From assembly GCA_030323885.1 (NCBI GenBank), contig CM059193.1:77093447-77157446 (forward strand): 64,000 nucleotides of DNA, in the 5' to 3' direction. The position numbers and the translations under genes are program-made. The notes under the pieces were generated by a model that had not been told where the DNA came from, ran no database searches, and saw nothing but the letters and a program-made list of their open reading frames with translations. This DNA is from Branchipolynoe longqiensis. Lineage: Eukaryota > Annelida > Polychaeta > Phyllodocida > Polynoidae. Shown here piece by piece: positions 31,054 through 41,462 of the stretch; the stretch's first letter is position 1; each line of letters opens with the position of its first letter.

Positions 31054-31676
31054 CGGATGTGTTGGTCGAATCGGTAAGAGCCCATAGGTTTCCCGTGTGG
31101 CTGGTCGGGAGTTTGAATCCTGTCTGAGTCAAACCAGTGACTTACAAGTTTGATACTTGTCATGAAAACTGTCTGAGTCAACCAAGTGACTTACAAGTTT
31201 GATACTTGTCACGAATCCTGTCTGAGTCAAACCAGTGACTTACAAGTTTGATACTTGTCACGAATCCTGTCTGAGTCAAACCAGTGACTTACAAGTTTGA
31301 TACTTGTCACGAATCCTGTCTGAGTCAAACCAGTGACTTACAAGTTTGATACTTGTCACGAATCCTGTCTGAGTCAAACCAGTGACTTACAAGTTTGATA
31401 CTTGTCACAAATCCTGTCTGAGTCAAACCAGTGACTTACAAGTTTGATACTTGTCACGACCTGGCCTGGTGTTTGCCGTTAATAGGGTAGGATAAATACT
31501 GGTTTGCTCAGTATCAGGATAATGTGACGGTGTGATATTGGGTGATGGTACTTGTGGCCTGGTCTCCCAGTGGGGCAGCACTATAAAATTGCCATGAGTG
31601 CAGACTGTCACAAGTTGGTACCCATCCTGATATGATCTCAGATGTTGGCAGGACGTAAAACCCCCAACCCAAACTG
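31054..31676 (+). mobile_element. SINE-A, head type II, with internal 49-bp amplification
   Basis: Head ACCGGATGTGTTGGTCGAAT, B-box region GGGAGTTTGAATCCTG, then seven to eight tandem copies of a 49-bp junction unit, then the ordinary body from GACCTGGCCTGGTGTTTGCC to GGCAGGACGTAAAACCCCC. ATAGAAGCCAC on the left and ATAGAAAGCCAC on the right look like the target duplication, with one extra base. Confidence 0.92.
31119..31458. repeat. 49-bp tandem array inside SINE-A
   Basis: The unit contains GTCTGAGTCAAACCAGTGAC, TTACAAGTTTGATACTTGT and CACGAATCCT. The inner units look identical; the outermost ones carry CATGAAAACT and a lost base. Confidence 0.96.
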
Positions 31677-31715
31677 ATAGAAAGCCACTATTATCAGCAC
31701 ACTGCTCTCTTTGAG

Positions 31716-31850
31716 AACCTGACGGGATGGCCAATTCGGTAGAGTTCTTAGCTCCAATGCGGGAGGTCGTGGCATCAATGCCAGACCGAGTCTAACCAAA
31801 GACTTAGGAATGTACACTTGTACATTTCTCGGTGCTCAGCATTAAGTAGT
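31716..31850 (+). mobile_element. SINE-A head fragment, 3'-truncated
   Basis: CTGACGGGATGGCCAATTCG, then GAGGTCGTGGCATCAATGCC and GTCTAACCAAAGACTTAGG up to GTGCTCAGCATTAAGTAG. The rest of the body is missing. Confidence 0.75.
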
Positions 31851-32035
31851 ACCTGTCTGCAATGGACAATTTTGCACCGATGACACCGTTGTCTGGATAT
31901 AGGATGTTCTTACAGAGGAACAGTCAATCGAGGCAAAAACAGTTTGTACATTGAAAAGAATGTCCGCACATGTAATGGCAGTAGTTCGCTAATACACAGA
32001 GCTACCTAAATCTAGTACTACTGTACTAGAGTAAG

Positions 32036-32240
32036 GTAGGTGGTTAGTGGTTTAGTGTCTGGGTAATATGGCGGAATAGGATATGATGCCAGTGGTATGT
32101 TATCCCAGTGAGGCAACACTATAAAGTCGCCATGAGTGCACACTGTTTTACGTCGGTGCTCGTCCTGATATGACCTTAAATATTGCCAGTATGTAAAACC
32201 CCCAAGCGAAGCCAAGCCAAGCCAAGCCAAGCCAAGCGAC
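32036..32240 (+). mobile_element. SINE-A body, 5'-truncated, with (GCCAA)n tail
   Basis: From GGTTAGTGGTTTAGTGTC through GCAACACTATAAAGTCGCC to TGCCAGTATGTAAAACCCCC, then AAGCGAAGCCAAGCCAAGCC instead of the usual CAAA tail. Confidence 0.84.
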
Positions 32241-32437
32241 ACCTGCTATTTTCGTAGAAATTGTTGATTTTCAGTGACAGGTAACTAATAAGAAGAGTTG
32301 ACTGATTTAGCACACTAGGGTAGGTCTGTTTTTACACTGGGAGCAATGTGGTGTTGCGTACATGTAAGTAGGTGGCCTCGTCAGGTGAGCTGTACTCGGG
32401 TGAGCGGTCACCAAGGACACCAGGCAAATATAGAAGG

Positions 32438-32783
32438 GTCGGCTGTTGGAGTTTTATGTCCTGGCAACATCTAGGGTCATATCAGGATGGGTACCAACTT
32501 GCGACAGTGCACACTCATGGCGACTTTTTAGTGCTGCCCCACTGAGAGCCCAGGTCGCCACACACCATGACCTGATATCCCACCCCGTAACATTATCCTG
32601 ACACCAAGCCAACCAGTCCTTGCCCTATCCAATAATGCCGAGCGCCTGGCTAGGAAGTGACAAGTATACATTTTTAAGTCATTGGTTTCACTGGACCAGG
32701 GTTTGAACCCGTGGGTTCGATTTCAACCATCTACCAACACGGGAGACGAACGATCAACTCATTCAGCCATCACGTCTGGTCTG
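32438..32783 (-). mobile_element. SINE-A, full length, with 10-bp target duplication
   Basis: The tail and body complements (GGCTGTTGGAGTTTTATGTC, GACTTTTTAGTGCTGCCCC) run to the head complement (GGGTTTGAACCCGTGGG, ACTCATTCAGCCATCACGTC). ATATAGAAGG is present at 32428-32437 and 32784-32793. Confidence 0.92.
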
Positions 32784-32871
32784 ATATAGAAGGCTGAATG
32801 CTACCATTTTAATATAGTTTGTTTGGGTTTGACGCCCTAGCAACACCTAGTGTCATATCAGGACGGGTACT

Positions 32872-32928
32872 GTCAGTACTACCAAAGACCCTATAACACT
32901 GTGTTATAGGGTCTTTGGTACTACTGAC
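32872..32928. repeat. 57-bp hairpin insert within SINE-A
   Basis: The 20-bp arm TACCAAAGACCCTATAACAC at 32880-32899 is followed by one T and its exact complement at 32901-32920. Outer arms GTCAGTAC and CTACTGAC extend the stem with one mismatch. Other SINE-A copies lack this segment. Confidence 0.95.
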
Positions 32929-32960
32929 TTGTAACAGTGCTCACTCGTGGCGCTTTGTAA

Positions 32961-33497
32961 AGCCCCAGTCACACATACCCGGATCAGGGGCCGGACGAGC
33001 CCCGGACCGCCATCCGGGGTGGTCCGGGGTGATCCGTGGCTCGTCCATGCCGACACCCCCTGATCTGTGGCTCGTCCGGCACCGCCCGGGCTCAGCCCCG
33101 GATGTTTTAATATGTTAAAAACATCCGGGGTGGTCCGGGGGATTTTGCGATCCGGGCTCAATCCGGCCTGATCCGGGGGTGGACCGGGCCTGTCCGGGGG
33201 TGGTATGGGGTCAGTTTGAGCGACGGTTTGACCTGGACCATCCCCGGACCATCCAGGACTACCCCCGGCCTAGCCACGGACCACTTCCGTAAGACCGGGG
33301 GTGATCCTGGATAGTCCGGGGGTGGTCCGGCCTCGTCCGGGGGCGGTCCGGGGCTCGTCCGGGAAAGTGTGACTGCGAGGCAAAAATCGACGAAAACAGT
33401 AATTTTATCTGTGGTGGTCCGGGACAGTCCGGGCCCTTGGTCCGTGCGTGGTCCGGCTCAAAATCCGGGGCTCGTCCGTCTATGTGTGACTGGGGCT
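32961..33497. mobile_element. MITE-8: GC-rich palindromic MITE, TAA target
   Basis: The ends AGCCCCAGTCACACATA and the complement of TATGTGTGACTGGGGCT are flanked by TAA at 32958-32960 and 33498-33500. The interior is made of short GGTCCGGGG and CCCGGACCA motifs in both orientations. The 3-bp TWA target suggests PIF/Harbinger. Base composition is far more GC-rich than the surroundings. Confidence 0.9.
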
Positions 33498-33527
33498 TAA
33501 ATAAACCAATCCTTGTCCTATTCACCG

Positions 33528-33803
33528 GATGTGGTGGCCGAATCGGTAAGAGCGCAGCAGGTAGTGTGTTCGAAGACTGTCAATCCAGTGACCTACACAA
33601 TTGATACTTGTCACTACCTACCCTGATTCTTGGCACTAATAGGATATGGCAAGGGCTGGTTTGCTCAGTATCACAATAATGTGACTGATTGGGATATCTG
33701 GTCATGGTGCTGACAGCCCAGTGTCTCAGTCGTCATGAGTGCACACTGTCACACATCAGTATCAGTTATTGTATAGCTAGTCGTAGGACGTAAAACCAAC
33801 CAA
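33528..33803 (+). mobile_element. SINE-A, head type II, with small deletions
   Basis: Head ACCGGATGTGGTGGCCGAAT, CGGTAAGAGCGCAG, then part of the B-box region is lost (TGTGTTCGAAGACTGTC). The body runs to CAGTGTCTCAGTCGTCATG and ends GTAGGACGTAAAACCAACC. Confidence 0.86.
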
Positions 33804-33805
33804 GC

Positions 33806-33958
33806 AATAACCTTTGCTCTATCCTAATAATGCCAAGTGCCAGGCTAGTTAGAAACATCTATCTTGTCAGTCATTGTTTTGATTCCGCTGAGGTTTGAAC
33901 ACGCAACCTCTTGTATGGAGAAGCCTGGCAGCTCGCCATTCGGCCATTCCGTCCAGTC
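33806..33958 (-). mobile_element. SINE-A head and first body part, 3'-truncated
   Basis: The complement of the first body block (CTATCCTAATAATGCCAAGT) runs to the head complement (GGTTTGAACACGCAACC, CCATTCGGCCATTCCGTCC). It is placed tail to tail with the preceding SINE-A. Confidence 0.82.
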
Positions 33959-34189
33959 ACATGTTAGAATAGTGGCTGTTGTTATTTTGGGTGCTGTGGT
34001 TTAATTAGCAAGAAAAGTTATTCCCTGTGGGATTATCTTTCAGTGTATTTACTAAGCAGCTATTTAATCTAGAACATGGTTTTCAAATGAGATGAAGTGT
34101 TGGTATGGGTTATCTGAGTGATCCGCAGATGTGTGATTACCGTGCGCATGCGTGACTCAGTCATATACAGGCGCATGTTGCCATGGAAT

Positions 34190-34422
34190 GCTTGTCGGCA
34201 CCTAGCCTGGTGCTCAGGATTACTAGGATAGGGTAGGGACTGGTTAACTCAGTGTCAAGATAATGTGACTGAGTCAGTGAGTGGGAAAGCAGGTCATGGT
34301 ACCGGCAGGTTGGTTATCCAGTGGGACAGCACTATAAAGTTTCCATGAGTGCACACTGTCACAAGTCGATACCCGTCCTGCTATGACCTTAAATGTTGTT
34401 AGGACGTAAAGTCCAAATAAAG
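34190..34422 (+). mobile_element. SINE-A, 5'-truncated
   Basis: Starts at GTCGGCACCTAGCCTGGTG and runs through the full body to TTAGGACGTAAAGTCCAAAT. TGAGTCAGTGAGTGGG contains a small duplication. Confidence 0.87.
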
Positions 34423-36183
34423 CATGAGGCTCATTATGTATGACACAGCATAAATTCACCACTACTCAATATTCGTTCAATGCCGTAAGGCATGTCTATT
34501 TACTATTAATATTACACTAATTTGCTGACAATGTTTACAGAATAGCTCCCATATAACTCATATAGTTTCCATATGTGGTTGCGGGGGTGGGGGGGGGGGG
34601 GCACAGTCAGGCAATTTGGAATGGTTAGTGCATTGTTTTTTTAAAACTCTTTTCTGTTCTATCCAGAGACGCTGCAGTATAGCCGTTTTCTACGCAACAT
34701 GTGCTACCCACAACATTAGCTCTTGATGAATTATGAGTGAGCCCCGTTGAGGTCATAACGCCTATCTATGCATGAACAAATTTGTATTGTTTCTCGCGCC
34801 CTGATGGATCGACTCATACATTAAAGGGCAATAACTTGATTAACACGACTTTACTTACGTATTCTTGTCACTATTGAACATGACATCATAGTTTGTGTAT
34901 CTTGAAATAACATGCTGTGGGTATTATGTTCATTGGAAATTATTGATGGTTCAATCAAAACTGTATGGGATTGTTGCCAAGGTGACTATTAGTATAACTC
35001 ACTCTCAATGCCACTTTTCAGCTGTTGACGATGTAGGCCCGTGAACACTCAGCTTGAGCAAGCAAGCCACTGCAGTAGAAATGTATTATAAGACTCCGAG
35101 GAATGTATCACAAAGCTCCTTTGAATAATAGTGAATTGAAGCCATTTATCTATACTTTATAAAGTATGCGATAGATAGCCCACTATGCCTTCCCATCCTA
35201 ACGTGATAAAATATGTATAGTTCAGGTTCAATCCAGTGGGAAGGGATTGATCTTCTCATTAACACTGGGCAAATCATCCTATGGATAATTTCCAATATAG
35301 AGGGATCCCATTTCTCAGCGAAAACTGAGTTTCCAAATCAGCGAGAGAGAAATCCTGTCCGTAAAAAAAAAAAAACCCAACTTTTAATTATTTGTTAGTC
35401 TTGATGTCTTAAAACAGTTCGAATTTCAAGCCAGAATGTCCAAGTAGCGGCCAGATTGCACCATTTTAATCGTAGGCCTAAAAAGATTTCTAAGGGAGGG
35501 GGGGGGGGGGGCTTGTCCCCAGAAACCCCTTGTTTTTCAGGGATTTTATATTTTTATCACTGGGACCCCTTAATATATTTATTTTTTTATCGTGAATATT
35601 TCAGTAATATTTGAGGAGATATAATATGAGATGTATTAAGTTCACAGTGTAGGTTTATTATGCACAGACGCGCAACCTAAAGTGATACCTGATTCCAGCC
35701 TGCGTGAATACAGCAGTAAAACTAAGTGTACCTGTAGGAATAACTTGTAGGGTCAAGTAGGCGTCTCCATTCTCGCCTGAGGTAGCAGTGCTGGGGATAT
35801 GATGCACTACCACTCACTCACACGGAGGTGTCATGGGAGTGAATGCAAGAAAAGGGAATTCTTTTACATTCATATGTTGTGTTTTTAATCGGCCAGTCTA
35901 ATGTGTGTAGAAGTAGAATTCACTTAGTTGTCATGTATTTATTTCAAATCAGTGAGGTCTTCTTTCGTTCATGAGGGTAGTGCATATTCTGTTTACTGAT
36001 AAGGAAAGACTGCTCTGATAACAGGTGATGTTTCACCAATGAAAGCAGTTTCTTAGGCTGCTGGTGCTACATCCGGACCCTTTGGGGTATCGTGTGTTCC
36101 TACACATGACACAGTACTAGCAGCCTGGTCAAATTACAGGCTGTGTGTAAGTGCACAGTCGGTGAACATCCATATGGCAAATC
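34423..36183. other. No recognisable gene, 1.76 kb
   Basis: Mostly unique-looking AT-rich DNA with G runs near 34583-34600 and 35498-35511. No SINE, MITE or coding family was recognised. Confidence 0.4.
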
Positions 36184-37310
36184 TACCCTAATGCTGCTGC
36201 TGTTGCTCGTTGGCAAATCCACTTTTATGTTGCTCTTTTATTGCTTATTGGAAATCCACTTTAATGCTGCTCTTGTTGCATGTTACTGTTAGCAAATCTA
36301 CTTTAATGCTGCTCTTGTTGCTTGTTAGCAAATCCACTTTAATGCTGCTGTTGCTTGTTGACAAATCCACTTTAATGCTGCTGTTGCTTGTTGACAAATC
36401 CACTTTAATGCTGCTGTTGCTTGTTGACAAATCCACATTAATGCTGCTGTTGCTTGTTGACAAATCCACTTTAATGCTGCTGTTGCTTGTTGACAAATCC
36501 ACTTTAATGCTGCTGTTGCTTGTTGACAAATCCACTTTAATGCTGCTGTTGCTTGTTGACAAATCCACTTTAATGCTGCTGTTGCTTGTTGACAAATCCA
36601 CTTTAATGCTGCTGTTGCTTGTTGACAAATCCACTTTAATGCTGCTGTTGCTTGTTGACAAATCCACATTAATGCTGCTGTTGCTTGTTGACAAATCCAC
36701 TTTAATGCTGCTGTTGCTTGTTGACAAATCCACTTTAATGCTGCTGTTGCTTGTTGACAAATCCACTTTAATGCTGCTGTTGCTTGTTGACAAATCCACT
36801 TTAATGCTGCTGTTGCTTGTTGACAAATCCACTTTAAATGCTGCTGTTGCTTGTTGACAAATCCACATTAATGCTGCTGTTGCTTGTTGACAAATCCACT
36901 TTAATGCTGCTGTTGCTTGTTGACAAATCCACTTTAATGCTGCTGTTGCTTGTTGACAAATCCACTTTAATGCTGCTGTTGCTTGTTGACAAATCCACAT
37001 TAATGCTGCTGTTGCTTGTTGACAAATCCACTTTAATGCTGCTGTTGCTTGTTGACAAATCCACTTTAATGCTGCTGTTGCTTGTTGACAAATCCACTTT
37101 AATGCTGCTGTTGCTTGTTGACAAATCCACATTAATGCTGCTGTTGCTTGTTGACAAATCCACTTTATGGCTGCTGTTGCTTGTTGACAAATCCACTTTA
37201 AGGCTGTTCTTTTATTGATTGTTGGCAAACCGATTTTAATGCTGCTCTTATTGCTTGTTGGCAACTCCACTTTAATGCTGCTGCTGTTCTTTGATAAATG
37301 CACTTTAATG
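36184..37310. repeat. 33-bp minisatellite, about 30 units, open on both strands
   Basis: The unit is TGCTGCTGTTGCTTGTTGAC plus AAATCCACTTTAA. Because 33 is a multiple of three, plus frames read MLLLLVDKSTL repeats and the minus strand reads IKVDLSTSNSS repeats for about 350 codons. One extra A at 36837 breaks the plus frame. A CACATT variant marks units at 36434, 36665, 36864, 36996 and 37128, giving a 132-bp four-unit higher order on the right. The outer units are degenerate (CTTTTATTGCTTATTGG). I treat the open frames as by-products of the repeat. Confidence 0.95.
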
Positions 37311-37315
37311 CTGTT

Positions 37316-37445
37316 AGTAATAGTGGTGGTGGTGTTGTGATAATTATTATTGGTAGTAGTAGTTCAGGTGGTGGTGGTGGCGTAATAATTATTGGTAATA
37401 GTAGTAGTGGTGGTAGTAGTACTAGTAGTGATGGTAACAGTAGTA
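37316..37445. repeat. GTG/GTA-rich degenerate triplet repeat
   Basis: AGTGGTGGTGGTGTT and AGTAGTAGTTCAGGTGG type triplets border the minisatellite on the right. Confidence 0.85.
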
Positions 37446-37974
37446 TTCGTTTTTTGTTTATAAGCAGTAGTCTTTGTTTTGCAATATTTGTATTATTGTT
37501 AATCTGACTGTTGTTGGGGGTTATTTCTGTTTCAAGTGTAACCATAGAAACTAGGTGGTGTTCATCGCATACTTTCTATATCCTCTTAGTATGTTAGGTC
37601 CGCTCCCCCGTTGGCTGTATAATTGAGGGCTGCTATCATTGTTAGAACAAATGGGTTTGGGAATTCGGTGAGGTCTGACATTGCAGGTCCCCTAGTAACA
37701 TAAGCCAGCGCGAGATCGAACAGGGACCAGGACTGAGGTGATTTATTGTGGGATGTGGCCCAAAAATGGGCGCCACACACTCTTGAGATCAACAGGTATG
37801 TCAGAGCAGCTATTTGAACACTTGACGTTGCATTGAAAACAAGTTTTATCATGAAAACAAATTCTATCATGAATTTATGTTATGGACAAGGTAAATATAC
37901 CATCAATAAAACCCTACACCAACGGCCCCACCCCCCAAAAGCACCCAGAACAACCCCACCCCACTTAACGTCGC
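37446..37974. other. No recognisable gene
   Basis: Mixed sequence with a CCACCCCCCAAAAGCACCC patch near 37927. No repeat ends were seen before MITE-1. Confidence 0.35.
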
Positions 37975-37978
37975 ATAA

Positions 37979-38296
37979 TCCAAGGGTTTATGCCACATTC
38001 GTTTTAGATAAATGTATTAGTGTTGATCATTATGATCTACTTGAGTTTGAAATAATTTGTATTGTGAAAGGTTAACTTTGAAGATATTTAGAATGAAAAG
38101 ATTCCAAATTAAATTTTACCTGCACACCAAAATGCTGGACAGGCTTCTTTTAAACCATTTTTTTCGAGCATAGGAGTTTATAACACAGGAGCTTAACACT
38201 CCAATAATGTTTTTTAAAATAATTAAGTGCACCCTTATCTAAGCTGTGCTTTGATTTAAAAAAATTAATTATTTGGTTTCATCGGATTATGCAACT
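37979..38296. mobile_element. MITE-1, TTAA on both sides, diverged
   Basis: The left end CGTCGCATAATCCAAGG and right end CATCGGATTATGCAACT are flanked by TTAA at 37975-37978 and 38297-38300. Interior blocks (TACTTGAGTTTGAAATAAT, CTGCACACCAAAATGCTGG) are diverged. Confidence 0.85.
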
Positions 38297-39296
38297 TTAA
38301 TTCTGATTCTAACACCAGACGAAGGCTGAACTCGGTGAACAAACTACGAGGTACTTTTTAAGTGTAATTAATTTTTATAAAATTTATTTAAAAAAAGCTA
38401 GTTCAAAATAAGGCGCAGCCAAAGTGCAGCTGGTTTCACTGGCTGCGATTATATAAAGAACCATTATTTAGACCAATTGGCAAGTCTCACGGCTCTCCTT
38501 CAACTTGTTTATAAAAATGGAGGGAATAGTTGAGTTTAAGACAGTTCTCGCTAGTTTGGCTTCACCCTGGAGGAAAGCGCGGGAAACTGGCGGGCAATGA
38601 GCGCAGACAGACGTGAGCTGTTGACGGAAATAAAACAATTATACGGGAATAAAGATTGATTGATTGGTGGTTGCTTTATGCCGTGTCGGCAGCATAGGCC
38701 ATATTCACGGCGATAAAGCGCATCACATGGCGATCGCCGTCTGTCCATGAAATGAGCTCACAGCGACCCATCTAAAAGAGTAAAAGAGTAAAAGAGTAGC
38801 AGTCTAACAAAAGGACTTTAAACAAAAACAAACACCAAAGCAAACTTGTTCCCGCATGCGTACTCTAGCTGTTTTATCAGTTGGTTACAGCAGACGACAT
38901 TTGATAGGCGTTCCTTTCGTATCACCAGCTTTTATTATAAACGGGAGAAATTGGGGATTTATTCCCTAGCAGTCTCTAAGGTCACATCAAGGCGAAGTAT
39001 TTGAGTGGATTCTGTGCTTAAATTGGACCTTTAGTGACAGCAGGTGATGCTTTGTGAAATGCACCATTGCTTTACTCGCATGGTCTATGAACGGAACATG
39101 GAACTTTCTGTTTACGGCTGTTTCACTAACAACATATCGAACGTTTTCACATAAAGAACACGATTTGGTGCATTTTGCGACGTGTTAAAAAAACAAAGGT
39201 GGTGAAATTCATGTAGAATGAAAAATTCTCCAAAACAACGGTTAAAAAAAAAGAATATTTATGTGTATGTATAAATGTTTACCTTTATGCAAATAT
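38297..39296. other. Mostly unique sequence before the candidate promoter
   Basis: Apart from the SINE-D tail fragment at about 38655-38725 and a short (AAAAGAGT)n near 38774-38797, no repeat was recognised. This is one of the longest stretches without transposon ends in the window. Confidence 0.35.
38655..38725 (-). mobile_element. SINE-D tail fragment
   Basis: (ATTG)n followed by GTGGTTGCTTTATGCCGTG, TCGGCAGCATAGGCCATATT and CACGGCG. Other copies are at about 50036 (+), 57087 (-) and, more diverged, 62156 (+). Confidence 0.75.
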
Positions 39297-39304
39297 TATA
39301 TAAG
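39297..39304 (+). promoter_or_regulatory. Candidate TATA box (TATATAAG)
   Basis: TATATAAG lies about 43 bp upstream of the candidate start codon at 39347. Transcription would begin near 39325-39330 if the usual spacing of about 30 bp holds. TATA-like strings are common in AT-rich DNA, so this is only meaningful together with the exon. Confidence 0.3.
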
Positions 39305-39346
39305 CGGTGAAAGTGAATCTATTGTGTGCTGATTCTGGAAGGTTCT

Positions 39347-39392
39347 ATGGTACAGCTAGAGTGGCTTGGAGCCCTGTTGCTTGTTGGGGCAG
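39347..39392 (+). CDS. Candidate first coding exon with signal peptide
   Basis: From the ATG at 39347 the frame reads MVQLEWLGALLLVGA plus one base, then meets G|GTAAGC at 39393, a strong splice-donor match. The peptide has the form of a secretory signal peptide: short N-region, hydrophobic LGALLLVGA core, small residues near the end. An in-frame TGA at 39314 lies upstream, so the ATG is the first in this frame after a stop. The donor leaves phase 1. I could not find a convincing acceptor exon in phase to the right. The intron may run beyond the window, or the signal may be chance. The gene is unidentified. Confidence 0.35.
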
Positions 39393-40015
39393 GTAAGCAA
39401 GGCAGCTGGTCAGCAAGTGCTTCCCGTCCTAACACCGGTTGGTCACTTCTACCATGGATTTATCGGTTTCTTTTGAATCTTCAACGAATTTGACGATATC
39501 AGGTAAATGCAGACAGCTTTCAGTTTCAGTGAACAAACTACGAGTTTAATTAATGTCGCTTAAAGCAGACGACATTGAGTGGTGGCAAACTGAGACTGTA
39601 GTCTGAGTTATTAACACTCCGACCCATCATTCACTTAAAGTATTGAATGCTACATTGGTATTTTGTATGCTACAGTAGTTGTGCCTACGATGGCACATCT
39701 GCTATCGCAGGACAACATTGGTTAAAATGAAGACTTGCCCATTGAAGACATGTTTTACTGTGCATGATGCTGATACTAATTTTAATTTTTAATTTTGTTT
39801 TTATCTTAACACGCCATATAATCAGAAAGGTTGTCTGTTAAAGAACATTATATAGATGTAATTGGCTTAATTAACTGTTTTGTGAAAGAAAATGTTGGTA
39901 CTTGGCTTACGAAGCCTTTGGCTACTTTTTTAAATCCATGTGAGCTCATTTTTTTTAGTTTGTATGGTAGTGATGGGAATGGTAGGGGGTGGGTGGGCGG
40001 AATCACATCCCCATC
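39393..40015. other. No further gene signal
   Basis: Contains a third copy of the 47-bp dispersed repeat near 39695-39740 (CTGCTATCGCAGGACAACAT). No exon in phase 1 was recognised. Confidence 0.3.
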
Positions 40016-40019
40016 TTAA

Positions 40020-40961
40020 AGCTGCATAGTCCTATGAAAGCATCACATCTTCAAAACCAAAACGCGTACCTAGATTCGATCCTACATATCCTACTTCGAT
40101 ACTTTTGCGCTCAATAAACATTTGGCGCTGCAGAGAGTGGGACACTATGCCAATTTAATAGAACCTGTTACTGCTGAAACTTATAGTCAGAATCGTGGCA
40201 TACTTGCCAAAATTAATTTGGCATGCTTTAATTTAAAATATCTCCAGAGTTACGCATTTGAGATAAAGGTTACTTCAAATCAAAGTAAATTAAGCCGTGT
40301 TCACACGGGCAAAATGTAAAGCGATTTAGACAAGGCGAATCATGTGAATCGATTTAGTTTGAAAGTGTTTCGCGTTCACACGGGCAGTGCTTTGAGTCGG
40401 TTTAAGGCGGAAGTGGATATCTGCGTATGAGCAAGTCCAGACTAACCAGCGCCAGTTTCGGTTAGTCGACGTCGCCAAAAGAGAGTGTGGGTTCGACCTT
40501 GATCTGTTTCGACTGAATCGTATTGTTTTGGAATGGTCAAAACTTCTGCTGGGCAGTGAAACCCTAAAAATAAATGATAAAAGAAATATCTGTGCACAGC
40601 TAGCGGTTTCATAAAGCAAATTTACCGGAAAGTCAACAAACTCAGGTCTCGACTGTCACGTCCTTAATCCGCCTCAAGTAAGTCGGTTGCGTTCACACGG
40701 GCAAAATAAATTGGTTCACAGAAATCCACTCACGTAAACTACCTCGACAAGTGGTTTACAGTATCCAGATCACAGGAATCGATTCCGCCCTAATCCGACT
40801 CAGCCGCGCGTTCACACGCGAAATGTAACCCGAACTATACAAGTCGATTTCTACGAATCGATTTACATTGCCCGTGTGAACACTGCTTTAGATTATAATG
40901 ATAAATCTAATGTATTATCTCAGAAAATTGCCGAAGCTCACAACCATCGGACTATGCAACT
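40020..40961. mobile_element. MITE-1 split by MITE-7
   Basis: The left end AGCTGCATAGTCCTATGAAA is preceded by TTAA at 40016-40019. The right end CATCGGACTATGCAACT is followed by TTAC, a probable decayed TTAA. Removing MITE-7 and one TTA restores the usual AAGTAAATTATAATGAT junction. Confidence 0.92.
40293..40887. mobile_element. MITE-7, PIF/Harbinger-like, TTA target
   Basis: The ends AGCCGTGTTCACACGGGC and the complement of GCCCGTGTGAACACTGCT are flanked by TTA at 40290-40292 and 40888-40890. Subterminal GCGTTCACACGGGC copies occur at about 40373 and 40690. Imperfect palindromes built on AATCGATTT recur inside. It is inserted in MITE-1 and so is younger. Confidence 0.92.
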
Positions 40962-40965
40962 TTAC

Positions 40966-41385
40966 TACAATTTCTTTAATTGTTCTTGTGAACATTTTTA
41001 GTGATGGTGTACGATTTTGCGACATATTTTAAAGTTTTGTCGGTGAGATTGCTTTGACTGTACTGACACGGCGCAGAGGGCCCCAGGCTGATCCCTTTTA
41101 TTGATTTCCTACAGTAGTGCCTTATAGAATTTGGCGGGAAAACCGGAACCACAGGTCACGTGGGGAAACGCTGACAGGCATTTACCGGGTCACTCGAATG
41201 GATCAGCGAGGTCTAAATGTAATTTATTGGATATCCATTCCAAAGGGTCAGCGTGAGACCTTATGCTATGTATGTAACTGAAATATATTCAAATTTATCC
41301 AACAGTGTCAGGCAAACTGAAATATTCTGTTTTGTAGTCTTAGTTGCAAAAGCAGACGACACTCGGCAATGAAGAAACCCTGTGC
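40966..41385. other. No recognisable gene
   Basis: Mixed sequence with no transposon ends or coding frames recognised. Confidence 0.35.
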
Positions 41386-41462
41386 ACGCCACGCCACGCC
41401 ACGCCACACCACACCACACCACACCACACCACAGCACATCACACCACACCACGCCACGCCCA
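41386..41462. repeat. (CCACG/CCACA)n pentanucleotide repeat
   Basis: About 15 units, in blocks of CCACG, CCACA and again CCACG, without G-free stretches long enough to be called polypyrimidine. Confidence 0.96.

Larger units (their letters stand above)
32824..33525 (-). mobile_element. SINE-A interrupted by a hairpin insert and MITE-8
   Basis: The tail complement TTTGGGTTTGACGCCCTAG and body complement GTGTCATATCAGGACGGGT are followed by a 57-bp palindrome, then TGTAACAGTGCTCACTCGTG. MITE-8 (32961-33497) splits the next block. The remainder (AAACCAATCCTTGTCCTATT) ends where another SINE-A begins. Confidence 0.85.

Noticed and set aside
36210..37303. Repeat protein MLLLLVDKSTL or IKVDLSTSNSS
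   Set aside because: The 33-bp unit keeps frames open on both strands. There is a frame break in the array and no start context or flanking domains.
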